A stretch of 36,343 nt of DNA from Streptomyces sp. ISL-94 (GCF_018614075.1 NZ_JAGGOZ010000092.1:1-36343), one strand, 5' to 3'; counted from the stretch's first letter, positions 14,596 to 22,305 are shown. Notes: generated from the letters alone by a model not told the origin. Program-made: numbers and translations.

Positions 14596-15123
14596 ATGAC
14601 GGCAACGATCACCCCGCTCTCCGCCACCGCACTCCGTGCCCACCGCGACGAACTGGCCGCCCTGCTGCGCGACGTGGTCGGCGGCGGCTCCTCGCTCGGC
14701 TTCCTCGCCGGCCTCGGCCACGAAGAGGCCGCAGCCTGGTGGGACTCCCTGCTGCCCGCCGTGGAGGAGGGCTCCCTCGCGCTCTGGGCCTCCCGGGGCG
14801 ACGACGGCCGGATCGACGGAACCGTCAGCTGGTACCGGGAGTCCAAGCCCAACGGCCGCCACCGCGCCGAGCTGCGCAAGCTCATGGTCCACCCGGCGGC
14901 CCGCGGCCGCGGCACCGCCCGCGCCCTGCTCGCCGAGGCCGAGAGGGCCGCCGCCCGCGCCGGGGTCGTGCTGCTCTTCCTCGACACCGAGACCGGCAGC
15001 GGCGCCGAACACGTCTACCGCTCCGCGGGCTGGACCGAGGCGGGCACCATCCCCGACTACGCCACCGACCCGGCCGGCCGCCTGCGTCCCACCACCCTCT
15101 TCTACAAACACCCACAAGAGTGA
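14596..15123 (+). CDS. GNAT-family N-acetyltransferase
   Basis: A 175-residue single-domain GNAT that transfers an acetyl group from acetyl-CoA to an unidentified amine. The acetyl-CoA binding motif A is RKLMVHPAARGRGTARALLAEAE, with the R-G-R-G-T-A pyrophosphate loop. Motif B (VLLFLDTETGSGAEHVYRSAGW) ends with the typical YxxxGW turn. The ATG at 14596 lies 6 nt after a TATCCT hexamer, which suggests a leaderless transcript. It is followed 58 bp later by the first tyrosinase operon but has its own terminator-free gap, so read-through is possible. Confidence 0.88.
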   Translation: MTATITPLSATALRAHRDELAALLRDVVGGGSSLGFLAGLGHEEAAAWWDSLLPAVEEGSLALWASRGDDGRIDGTVSWYRESKPNGRHRAELRKLMVHPAARGRGTARALLAEAERAAARAGVVLLFLDTETGSGAEHVYRSAGWTEAGTIPDYATDPAGRLRPTTLFYKHPQE

Positions 15124-15181
15124 CCTCGCCCGCCGCGCCGCGTTAGACGGTAGTCACCGGCCACCGAGCGAGGGAGACCGT

Positions 15182-15553
15182 ATGTCCGCCGCATCCGCCG
15201 CCGCACTTCCGACCCGCCGCGGGTTTCTCCGTACGGCCTTCACCGCCGCCGTGCTCGCCGGTACGGCCGCGGCCCTGGCGCCCGTACTGCGCGCCCGGCG
15301 CCCCCGGCAGACCCTCACCCCGGCCCCGCTCGCCGAAGAGGAGACGTACCGCGGTCGGCACATCGCCGTCGACTCCGCCGGGGTCCGCATCGACGGCCGC
15401 CCGCTGCACGTCATGCGCCGGGCCGACGGCAGCTATCTCAGCGGGATCAACCACTTCGAGTCCTTCGGGACGCCGCTGGAACTCGCCCGTGCGGCCGTCG
15501 ACGAACTGGGGACGGGACAGCTGGCGTTGGCCTCCGCCGCACACCACGGCTGA
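15182..15553 (+). CDS. Tyrosinase co-factor (MelC1-type copper chaperone), first tyrosinase locus
   Basis: A 123-residue MelC1-family protein. In Streptomyces, MelC1 binds apo-tyrosinase, delivers copper and carries the complex out through the Tat system. A twin-arginine signal is visible (TRRGFLRTAF, residues 11-20, then an Ala-rich hydrophobic stretch). The chaperone domain follows: YRGRHIAVDSAGVRIDGRPLHVMRRADGSYLSGINHFESFGTPLELARAAVDEL. Compared with the second MelC1 in this window it lacks the GGGGHHGGHH segment. The ATG at 15182 has GAGGGAG upstream. It is 16 bp before the tyrosinase gene, one operon. melD1 would be an alternative name for a second locus, but I leave the symbol empty. 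Confidence 0.88.
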   Translation: MSAASAAALPTRRGFLRTAFTAAVLAGTAAALAPVLRARRPRQTLTPAPLAEEETYRGRHIAVDSAGVRIDGRPLHVMRRADGSYLSGINHFESFGTPLELARAAVDELGTGQLALASAAHHG

Positions 15554-15556
15554 CGA

Positions 15557-15562
15557 GAGGAG
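15557..15562 (+). promoter_or_regulatory. Ribosome-binding site fixing a TTG start
   Basis: GAGGAG lies 7 nt before the TTG at 15570, in the 16-bp gap after the MelC1 stop. No ATG or GTG in the tyrosinase frame fits the family N-terminus. Confidence 0.75.
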
Positions 15563-15569
15563 CCTTGCT

Positions 15570-16427
15570 TTGTACACCCGGCAGAACCAGAGGGACCTGA
15601 CCAGCGCACAGAAGAAGCGGTTCACGGCGGCCGTGCTGGAGCTCAAGCGGAACGGCACCTACGACGCCCTCGTGCGCACCCACGACAAGTACTTCGTGCC
15701 CGACCGGGACAGCCGGCTGCGGGTCGGCCACATGTCACCGTCCTTCTTCCCGTGGCACCGGTGCTACCTGCTGGCGTTCGAGAGGGAGCTGCGGGAGGTC
15801 GACCCGAGCGTGTCCGTCCCGTACTGGGACTGGACCACCGACTCCAGCCCGGTCTCCTCCCTGTGGGCCGAGGACTTCCTCGGCGGCACCGGCCGGTCCG
15901 GCGACCGCCGGGTGATGACCGGCCCGTTCGCCTACGACAAGGGCAACTGGACGGTCACCGTAGGCGTCAGGGAGGCCGCCTACCTCACCCGCAACCTCGG
16001 CCGCCCGCAGAACCCGATCGCCCTGCCCACCCGGGCCCAACTCCAGTGGGCCATCGACGATCCGGTCTACGACGTCTCGCCCTGGGACTCCACCGCCGCC
16101 GGCTTCCGCAACAAGCTGGAGGGCTGGGCGGCCCCCAAGGCCGAGCGCTGGCGCAACCACAACAAGGTCCACCAGTGGATCGGCGGCCACATGACGGGCG
16201 GCACGGCGCCCAACGACCCGGCGTTCTGGCTGCATCACGCCTTCGTGGACCTGGTCTGGGACCGCTGGCAGCAGAAGCACCCCGGGTCCGGCTACCTGCC
16301 CGCCGCCCCGCCGGCGCCCGGCGACGCCCAGCGCGGCCGCGTCATCTCCCTCGACGAGCCGATGCCCCCGTGGAACGTCACCCCGCGCGAGATGTTCGGC
16401 CACCAGGGCATCTACCGCTACGAATGA
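15570..16427 (+). CDS. Tyrosinase (MelC2-type type-3 copper oxidase), first locus
   Basis: A 285-residue tyrosinase, oxidising monophenols and o-diphenols to quinones. All six copper ligands are visible: His38, His54, His63 for CuA (THDKYF, GHMSPSFFPWHR) and His197, His201, His223 for CuB (HNKVHQW, WLHHAF). The start is TTG at 15570 with GAGGAG 7 nt upstream. The N-terminus (YTRQNQRDLTSAQKKRF) then aligns with the second tyrosinase (TVRKNQAALTPEEKRAF). It differs from that paralogue by a Cys next to the CuA His (HRCYLL), an insertion near residues 187-195, and an extended C-terminal AAPPAPGDAQRGRVI loop. It has no own signal peptide, so export depends on the MelC1 partner. Confidence 0.9.
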   Translation: MYTRQNQRDLTSAQKKRFTAAVLELKRNGTYDALVRTHDKYFVPDRDSRLRVGHMSPSFFPWHRCYLLAFERELREVDPSVSVPYWDWTTDSSPVSSLWAEDFLGGTGRSGDRRVMTGPFAYDKGNWTVTVGVREAAYLTRNLGRPQNPIALPTRAQLQWAIDDPVYDVSPWDSTAAGFRNKLEGWAAPKAERWRNHNKVHQWIGGHMTGGTAPNDPAFWLHHAFVDLVWDRWQQKHPGSGYLPAAPPAPGDAQRGRVISLDEPMPPWNVTPREMFGHQGIYRYE

Positions 16428-16435
16428 GGCCCGCC

Positions 16436-16520
16436 GCCCTGCGCGCTCCGAAGGGCGCGCGCAGGGCCTACGCGAACGGCATACGGGAAGGGCCCCCGCC
16501 GCACGGCGGGGGCCCCTTCC
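16436..16520. terminator. Two strong hairpins between convergent tyrosinase and chaplin genes
   Basis: GCCCTGCGCGC/GCGCGCAGGGC (16436-16446, 16457-16467) directly follows the tyrosinase stop. A second, near-perfect stem GGCCCCCGCCG/CGGCGGGGGCC with flanking GGAAG/CTTCC (16486-16520, 2-nt loop) precedes the chaplin stop. The second works in both directions. Confidence 0.85.
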
Positions 16521-16533
16521 TTCACTCAGGCGA

Positions 16534-16842
16534 TCAGTTGCCGTAGCCCTCGTCCTCGGTGTGGTGGTCGTCACCCTTGGTGTGGTGGCCGTCCTGGCCC
16601 GAGGCGTTGATGCAGGTGTTGCCGAACGCCGGGTTCAGCACCCCGAGGAGGATGTTGACGGTGTTGCCGCAGACGTTGACCGGGACGTGGACCGGAACCT
16701 GGACCAGGTTGCCGGACAGGACACCGGGGGAGCCGACGGCCGCACCGTACGCTCCGGCATCGGCGACGGCCAGACCTGCACCGGCGGCCACGGCGGTACC
16801 GGTGACAGCGGTGATGGCGAATGCCTTCGCGAGACGCGACAT
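16534..16842 (-). CDS. Chaplin (short form) with acidic/His-rich C-terminal tail
   Basis: A 102-residue chaplin. It has an N-terminal Sec signal (MSRLAKAFAITAV... to AVADAGA) and then one chaplin domain, GAAVGSPGVLSGNLVQVPVHVPVNVCGNTVNILLG...FGNTCIN, with the two conserved Cys. Short chaplins self-assemble into amyloid-like films that coat aerial hyphae. After the domain comes an unusual tail, GQDGHHTKGDDHHTEDEGYGN, rich in His and acidic residues with a near-terminal Tyr. AAGGAG 10 bp upstream fixes the ATG at 16842. A sigma-BldN-like promoter lies upstream. It converges on the tyrosinase gene across a shared terminator. Confidence 0.93.
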   Translation of the reverse strand: MSRLAKAFAITAVTGTAVAAGAGLAVADAGAYGAAVGSPGVLSGNLVQVPVHVPVNVCGNTVNILLGVLNPAFGNTCINASGQDGHHTKGDDHHTEDEGYGN

Positions 16843-16898
16843 CAAGATCTCCTTGTGAGATATGGGGGCCACAGAATCTGCAGCATTTGACATGGCAT

Positions 16899-16926
16899 AC
16901 AACGCGGCGGCGGCCCAAGGGTCACG
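16899..16926 (-). promoter_or_regulatory. Sigma-BldN-like promoter of the chaplin gene
   Basis: On the minus strand CGTGAC (-35), a spacer of exactly 16 nt, and CGTTGT (-10) match the BldN consensus CGTAAC-N16-CGTTGA at ten of twelve positions. The start codon is about 57 bp downstream of the -10. Chaplins are known BldN targets in Streptomyces, so context and motif agree. Confidence 0.7.
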
Positions 16927-17084
16927 GCCGCTGGTCCTACCCGGTGACGTCAAAAACCGACGGAAGTGAAAACCAGCTCCACTCGGGTGATCGCACCCGG
17001 CCTCAGCCCGGTCGCGCAGTCACGCCTTGTCACCCCTCGGAAGGCTGTGCGACCGTGCGCCCACCACCGGATTCAGGAGGACGG

Positions 17085-18614
17085 ATGAGCGCAGCGGGCG
17101 GCAGCGGCGAGGGCGACCGCGAAGCCGGCGGTACGGGCGACGGCAGCGGCCGGCCCCGTCCCCGGGCCAGGACCGCCCACGGCGTGGTCGAGGGCCGGAC
17201 CGGGACCCACGGGACCGCCGTCTTCCGGGGCATCCCGTACGCGGCCCCGCCCGTCGGCCCCCTCCGCTTCGCGCCGCCCTCGCCCCCGGCCGCCTGGGAC
17301 GGTGTACGCGACGCCGGCGCATACGGCCCCACCGCGCCCAAGGTTCCCTACCCCGACCCCTTCGCCGGCCTGCTGCCCGACCCCGAGATTCCCGGCGACG
17401 ACTGCCTCAACGCCAACGTCTGGACCCCCGATCCGACGCCCGGCGCCGGGCTGCCCGTCATGGTGTGGATCCACGGCGGCGCGCTCACCCGCGGCTCCGC
17501 GGCCGTCCCCGTCTACGAGGGCTCCGCCTTCGCCCGCGACGGGGTCGTGTTCGTTTCCTTCAACTACCGCCTCGGAGTCCTCGGTTACGGGCTCTTCCCC
17601 GACGCCCCGGCCAACCGGGGCCTGCTGGACCAGATCGCCGCCCTGGAGTGGGTCCGGGACAACATCGAGGCCTTCGGCGGCGACCCCGCCCGCGTCACCG
17701 TCTTCGGGGAGTCCGCCGGAGCCATCAGCATCGGCGCGCTCCTCGCCGCCCCGAAGGCCGCCGGGCTCTTCGCCCGGGCGGTCCTCCAGAGCGGAGCCCC
17801 CGAGGTGCTGCCGCGCGACCGGGTGCGCACCATGGTCCGGCGGATGGCCTCCCTGCTGAAAGTGCCCGCGACCGCAGGGGCCTTCGCCGCCGTTCCCCTG
17901 CCCGACCTGCTGGCCGCCCAGGCCGCCGTGCTGCGCAGGTCGAACCCGCTGCTCGGCGGCCCCGCCTTCGGGCTGGTCGCCGATCCCGCCACGGTCCCGG
18001 CCGACCCGGTCGCCGCCGCCGTCGATGTGCCCCTGCTGCTGGGGTGGACCAGCGAGGAGTACCGGCTCTGGCTCGCCCCCACCGGCGGGATGCGGCTGCT
18101 GGACCGGCTGGGCCCGCTCGCCGTGGCGCTGGCCCTGTTCCGCAGCGGCAAGGACCGGGCGGCCGTGCGGGAGCTGAGCGCGGCCCTGCCCGGAGCCGGC
18201 CCGGCGGACCTCGCCGGGCAGCTGCTCACCGACCGGCTGCTGCGGGACCCGCTGCGCAGGCTCGCCGGGCCGGGGCGTGCGGCGCCGAGCTTCCTGTACG
18301 AGTTCGCCTGGTCCTCAGGCGTACCGGGGCTCGGCGCCTGCCACGCCCTGGAGCTGGGCTTCGTATTCGACACGCTCGGGGTGCCGGAGACGTCCTGGCT
18401 GGCCGGGCCGGACACCCCGCAGCCGCTGGCCGAGGAGATGCACGGGGCCTGGGTCCGCTTCGCCGCGACGGGGGATCCGGGCTGGGCGCCCTGGAACGGC
18501 AGCGGCCCGCCGAAGGTGTTCGGCGGGCCGGAGCGCAAACAGGAGGCGCGGGAGGCGGTGCAGGCGGTGCAGGCGGGGGAGGCGCCGGAGCTTACTCGAC
18601 GGGTCCTTCCATGA
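17085..18614 (+). CDS. Type-B carboxylesterase
   Basis: A 509-residue carboxylesterase/lipase of the type-B (acetylcholinesterase-like) family. The signature FGESAGAISIG places the nucleophile at Ser210, the oxyanion motif is IHGGALTRG (130-138), and the DCLNANVWTP motif is intact. The His is probably in GACHALELGFVFDT. The acid is likely a Glu in WTSEEYRLW, where the family usually has TNxxE. AGGAGG 4 nt upstream supports ATG 17085. The first 28 residues are Gly/Glu/Arg-rich and not a signal peptide, so it is probably cytoplasmic. Its last 23 bp overlap the end of the convergent esterase gene. The ester substrate is unknown. Confidence 0.9.
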   Translation: MSAAGGSGEGDREAGGTGDGSGRPRPRARTAHGVVEGRTGTHGTAVFRGIPYAAPPVGPLRFAPPSPPAAWDGVRDAGAYGPTAPKVPYPDPFAGLLPDPEIPGDDCLNANVWTPDPTPGAGLPVMVWIHGGALTRGSAAVPVYEGSAFARDGVVFVSFNYRLGVLGYGLFPDAPANRGLLDQIAALEWVRDNIEAFGGDPARVTVFGESAGAISIGALLAAPKAAGLFARAVLQSGAPEVLPRDRVRTMVRRMASLLKVPATAGAFAAVPLPDLLAAQAAVLRRSNPLLGGPAFGLVADPATVPADPVAAAVDVPLLLGWTSEEYRLWLAPTGGMRLLDRLGPLAVALALFRSGKDRAAVRELSAALPGAGPADLAGQLLTDRLLRDPLRRLAGPGRAAPSFLYEFAWSSGVPGLGACHALELGFVFDTLGVPETSWLAGPDTPQPLAEEMHGAWVRFAATGDPGWAPWNGSGPPKVFGGPERKQEAREAVQAVQAGEAPELTRRVLP

Positions 18615-19884
18615 CCTTGCTGATGAACTGGATCGGCCCCTCGCCCATGTTCGGGACGTAGGTCTTGGCGTTGTGCTGGCCGCCCTTGATGATCCTCAAG
18701 TCGGTGTGGACCGGCCCCTTGTTGCCGAAGGTGGCGATGAACTTCTGCACGTCCGGCAGGGTCTTCTTGTTGTTCTCGCTGTCGCCGACCTGGAAGGCGA
18801 GGTACACGTCCGGACCCTTGCGGTCGATGAGCTGCTTGGCGAGGATCTCCGGGTTGTTCTCGGCCTTCTCCTTGTCGTGGCCCTTCCACAGGGAGGAGTC
18901 CGGGACGATGTCCGGGCCGGAGGCGATCACGGCCTTGAACTTGTCCGGGTGCTTCAGGACGGCCTTGAGGCCCGCGAACCCGCCGGTGGAGGAGCCCATG
19001 AAGGCCCAGCCGTCACGGGACTTGACGGTGCGGAAGTTCGCCTTCACCAGGTCCGGGACGTCCTCGGTCAGCCACGTGCCCATCTTGGGCTGGTCGGGGA
19101 TGTCGGAGCCGTCCCAGTAGATGCCCTTGTCGTCCGGCGCCGGATTGAGCACCGGCATGGCCAGGATGAAGGGCTTGCTCTTCCCCTCCGTGTACCACTT
19201 GGCGATGCTGGTCTGGAGGCCGAGGTCGGTGCCCATCCAGTAGTTGCTCGGGTAGCCCGCGCCACCCGGCAGGGCGATCATGACCGGGAAGCCGCTCTTG
19301 GCGAACTTCGGGTCGTTGTACTCCTTGGGCGCCCAGACCCACACCTTGCCCTTGAAGCCGGACTTCTTGCCGTCCAGCGTGGTGACGGCGACGTGCGTCC
19401 CGTCGGGCAGGGTCATCGAATTCTTGAAGTCCGCGGCCGGGCCGGTCGGCATCAGCATCTTGGAGCTCGCGGGCTGCTGGGGGGTGTCGCCCTTCTTCTC
19501 ACCACCGGCCGGCGGCTTCCCGAAGGACACCGCCGCGCCCTTGTCGGTGAAGGGGGGTATCTCGTAGTAGTTCAGCACTCCGGCCGCGATGCCGCCGAGC
19601 GCGAGCACGGAGACGCCGGCTATCACCCAGCGCTTGACCCGGGACTTCCGCCGGGGCTCCGGCTCCGGATCCTGGCCGTACGGATCCTGGCCGTAGGGAT
19701 CCTCCTGCCGGCCGTACGGGGGCTGCTGCTGTCCGTAGGGCGGCTGGTACCCGCCCTGGGACTCGTACGGCTGCTGCTGCTGTCCGTACGACGGCCGGCC
19801 GTACTGGTCGCCGTAGGGCTGCTGCGGCTGCTGCCCTTCCGGCCGGTACGGCTGGTATTGCTGCCCGTCGGGTGCGTACGACAT
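18592..19884 (-). CDS. Membrane-anchored esterase (antigen 85 / esterase D-like fold) with Gln/Tyr/Pro-rich N-terminus
   Basis: A 430-residue protein in three parts. Residues 1-75 are a low-complexity PYGQQQ/YGQDP-rich cytoplasmic segment. Residues about 84-105 form one transmembrane helix (WVIAGVSVLALGGIAAGV) after basic KSRVKR. The rest is an extracytoplasmic alpha/beta hydrolase of the putative-esterase family that includes mycolyltransferases. The nucleophile elbow is FMGSSTGGFAG; the later acid and His are probably in VGDSENNK and GGQHNAKTY. Streptomyces lacks mycolic acids, so acyltransfer to mycolates is not expected; an esterase role at the cell surface is inferred. ATG 19884 starts MSYAPDGQQ. 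It is monocistronic, overlapping the convergent carboxylesterase by 23 bp. Confidence 0.85.
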   Translation of the reverse strand: MSYAPDGQQYQPYRPEGQQPQQPYGDQYGRPSYGQQQQPYESQGGYQPPYGQQQPPYGRQEDPYGQDPYGQDPEPEPRRKSRVKRWVIAGVSVLALGGIAAGVLNYYEIPPFTDKGAAVSFGKPPAGGEKKGDTPQQPASSKMLMPTGPAADFKNSMTLPDGTHVAVTTLDGKKSGFKGKVWVWAPKEYNDPKFAKSGFPVMIALPGGAGYPSNYWMGTDLGLQTSIAKWYTEGKSKPFILAMPVLNPAPDDKGIYWDGSDIPDQPKMGTWLTEDVPDLVKANFRTVKSRDGWAFMGSSTGGFAGLKAVLKHPDKFKAVIASGPDIVPDSSLWKGHDKEKAENNPEILAKQLIDRKGPDVYLAFQVGDSENNKKTLPDVQKFIATFGNKGPVHTDLRIIKGGQHNAKTYVPNMGEGPIQFISKVMEGPVE

Positions 19885-19940
19885 GTGCGGTGGCTCTCCG
19901 GCTGCTGCTGCCCCAGGGGGGCGGGTGGTCTGGCGGCATG

Positions 19941-19965
19941 ATCCTTCGTTCGAAGGATGAACGAA
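19941..19965. promoter_or_regulatory. Two overlapping dyads upstream of the anchored esterase gene
   Basis: ATCCTTCG-TT-CGAAGGAT (19941-19958) and TTCGTTC-N7-GAACGAA (19945-19965) share bases, so the two symmetric structures are mutually exclusive. They lie 57-81 bp upstream of the minus-strand start codon. Operator or switchable hairpin are both possible. Confidence 0.55.
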
Positions 19966-20046
19966 AGTCTGCCAGGGTTCCATATTTTTCCTTCTCTTGG
20001 GGTGATCTGGAGGAAGCCGTTGCCCGACGCCGGCAAGGCCCGGGGA

Positions 20047-20068
20047 GTTCCCCTTCTGTTCGCCGACT
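20047..20068 (+). promoter_or_regulatory. Candidate PHO box (two 11-nt direct repeats)
   Basis: GTTCCCCTTCT followed directly by GTTCGCCGACT: two 11-nt units, each beginning with a 7-mer one mismatch from the Streptomyces PhoP half-site GTTCACC. It lies about 80-100 bp before the secreted phosphoesterase gene. Only two units are visible. Confidence 0.5.
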
Positions 20069-20149
20069 ATCCCTGGCCCCTGCACATGCCGCTGGGTATC
20101 GTGCGTCCGCGCCGCCCCCAGAACCCCCACTCCGCGCCCGGAGGTACCC

Positions 20150-21040
20150 GTGTTTGGCATGCGCCTGCCAAAGTCCCGTCGTAGGACCGCCCTCGCCGCC
20201 GCCTTCGGCCTCACCGCCGCCGGCACGGCCCTGTGGGCGGGCATCGGTGCCGCCCAGCCCGCGCACGCGGCCACCCTGCCCGCCCCCGACCACGTCGTCG
20301 TCGTGGTCTTCGAGAACCACGCCTACAGCCAGGTCATCGGCAGCTCCAGCGCCCCCTACATCAACTCCCTGAAGGCCGGGGGAGCCAACCTCACCCAGTC
20401 GTACGGGATCACGCACCCCAGCCAGCCCAACTACCTCCAGCTCTTCTCGGGCTCCCACCAGGGCATCACCAGCGACAGCTGCTACACCCCCGGCTTCAGC
20501 TCCGCACCCAACCTGGCCTCCGAGCTGATAGCCGCCGGCAAGAGCTGGGCCAGCTACAACGAGACCCTGTCCAGCCAGGGCTCCACCACGTGCAGCAGCG
20601 GCAACTACGCCCGCAAGCACAACCCCTGGTTCGCCTTCTCCAACGTGCCCACCAGCACCGCGAAGACCCTGACCCAGTTCCCGACGGACTTCACGACCCT
20701 CCCCAAGGTGTCCTTCGTCGTCCCGAACCTCTGCAACGACATGCACGACTGCTCCGTCGGCACCGGGGACACCTGGCTCAAGAACAAGCTCAAGGCCTAC
20801 GCGGACTGGGCCCAGAGCCACAACAGCCTCCTCGTCGTCACCTTCGACGAGGACAACCGGCTCTCCGGCAACAAGATCCCGACCGTCCTCTACGGCCGGC
20901 CCGTGACCCCGGGATCCACATCGGGCACCACCTACAACCACTACGACCTGCTGCGCACCCTGGAGGGCCTGGCGGGCCTGACCACCCACGCCGGGAACGC
21001 GGCCACCGCCAAGGACATCACGGGGATCTGGGCTTCCTGA
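20150..21040 (+). CDS. Secreted phosphoesterase (acid phosphatase / phospholipase C-like family)
   Basis: A 296-residue secreted protein of the phosphoesterase family related to acid phosphatase AcpA and bacterial phospholipase C. The signal sequence has KSRRRTALAAAFG and a cleavage-like site at PAHA-AT. The catalytic core starts VVVVVFENHAYSQVIG, with the metal/phosphate-binding Glu-Asn, and includes THPSQPNYLQLFSG and VVTFDEDN near the end, all family motifs. Four or more Cys suggest disulfides. GTG at 20150 is preferred over ATG 20159 because GGAGG ends 5 nt upstream of the GTG. It is the first gene of a three-gene unit; the next begins 2 bp after its stop. A PHO-box-like sequence upstream fits a phosphate-scavenging role. 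Confidence 0.87.
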   Translation: MFGMRLPKSRRRTALAAAFGLTAAGTALWAGIGAAQPAHAATLPAPDHVVVVVFENHAYSQVIGSSSAPYINSLKAGGANLTQSYGITHPSQPNYLQLFSGSHQGITSDSCYTPGFSSAPNLASELIAAGKSWASYNETLSSQGSTTCSSGNYARKHNPWFAFSNVPTSTAKTLTQFPTDFTTLPKVSFVVPNLCNDMHDCSVGTGDTWLKNKLKAYADWAQSHNSLLVVTFDEDNRLSGNKIPTVLYGRPVTPGSTSGTTYNHYDLLRTLEGLAGLTTHAGNAATAKDITGIWAS

Positions 21041-21042
21041 CC

Positions 21043-22305
21043 ATGTACGTTGCGGACAGTCGCGGAACCCCCGCGCCCGCCGTGACACCCGAGCCGCCGG
21101 CCGTCGCCCCGGGCACCAGCCCGGGGCGGCGCGCCGCGCTCGCGCCCACGGTGCTCGCCCTCGGCACGGTCAGCCTCGTCACCGACGTCTCCTCCGAGAT
21201 GGTCACGGCCGTGCTCCCGCTCTACCTCGTCGCCGGACTCGGGCTCTCCCCGCTCGGATTCGGCCTGCTCGACGGCCTCTACAACGGGGTCGGCGCCCTC
21301 GTCCGGCTCACCGGCGGCCACCTCGGCGACCGCTTCGGCCGCCACAAGGCCCTCGCCGGACTCGGCTACGCCCTCTCCGCCCTGTGCAAGCCGCTGCTGC
21401 TGCTCGCCCACACCCTCCCCGCCATCGGCGCCGTCCTCGCCCTCGACCGCACCGGCAAGGGGCTGCGCACCGCCCCGCGCGACGCGCTGATCTCCCTGGC
21501 CGTCGCCCCCGCGGAGCGCGGCCGGGCCTTCGGCGCCCACCGGGCGATGGACACCGCGGGCGCCCTCATCGGGCCGGTCCTCGCCTTCCTCATCCTGCGC
21601 GGCGCCGCCGACGGCTACGACGCCGTCTTCACCGTCAGCGCCTGCGTGGCCGCCCTCGGAGTCCTGGTGCTCGTGCTCTTCGTCCCGGGCCGCCGCACCC
21701 GGCCGGCGCGGGACGCCGAGCCCGTCTCCCTGCGGGCCGCCCTCGGCCTGCTGCGCCGCCCCGACCTGCGCCGGATCAGCCTCTGCGCGCTGCTCCTCGG
21801 ACTGTGCACCGTCAGTGACGGCTTCGTCTTCCTGCTGCTCCAGCGCGCCACCGGGATCGCCGACCGCTGGTTCGCCCTCCTGCCGCTCGGCACCGCCGCC
21901 GCCTTCTTCCTCCTCGCGCTGCCGCTCGGGCGGCTCGCCGACCGGATCGGCCGCAGCCGCGTCTTCCTCGGCGGGCACCTCGCGCTCCTGGCCGGGTACG
22001 GGCTGCTCCTCGTCGGCGGCCACCATCCGGCCCTGCCCTACGCGGTGCTCCTGCTGCACGGCGGTTTCTACGCCGCCACCGACGGGGTGCTGATGGCCGC
22101 GGCCGCCGGAGCCGTGCCCGAGGAGCACCGCGGCGGCGGCCTCGCCCTCGTCCAGACCGGCCAGGCTCTCGCGCGCTTCGCCGCCTCCCTCGGCTTCGGC
22201 GCCGCCTGGACCGTGTGGGGCGCGCGCCCCGCGCTCGCCGTCGCCGCCGTCCTGCTCGCCGCGGCGGCCGCGGTGTGCGTACGGCTGAGCCCCGCCGCCG
22301 ACTGA
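21043..22305 (+). CDS. MFS transporter
   Basis: A 420-residue major facilitator with about twelve hydrophobic helices. Between TM2 and TM3 it has the family motif GGHLGDRFGRHKAL. Motifs DRTGKGLRTAPRDALISLAV and the repeated DRIGRSRVFLGG at the second-half loop are typical of a subgroup of putative drug or organic-anion exporters. A ~28-residue Pro/Ala-rich cytoplasmic N-terminus precedes TM1. The ATG at 21043 is 2 bp after the phosphoesterase stop with no separate Shine-Dalgarno, implying translational coupling. Substrate unknown. A 12-bp tandem duplication places a second in-frame stop 12 bp after the first. Confidence 0.9.
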   Translation: MYVADSRGTPAPAVTPEPPAVAPGTSPGRRAALAPTVLALGTVSLVTDVSSEMVTAVLPLYLVAGLGLSPLGFGLLDGLYNGVGALVRLTGGHLGDRFGRHKALAGLGYALSALCKPLLLLAHTLPAIGAVLALDRTGKGLRTAPRDALISLAVAPAERGRAFGAHRAMDTAGALIGPVLAFLILRGAADGYDAVFTVSACVAALGVLVLVLFVPGRRTRPARDAEPVSLRAALGLLRRPDLRRISLCALLLGLCTVSDGFVFLLLQRATGIADRWFALLPLGTAAAFFLLALPLGRLADRIGRSRVFLGGHLALLAGYGLLLVGGHHPALPYAVLLLHGGFYAATDGVLMAAAAGAVPEEHRGGGLALVQTGQALARFAASLGFGAAWTVWGARPALAVAAVLLAAAAAVCVRLSPAAD

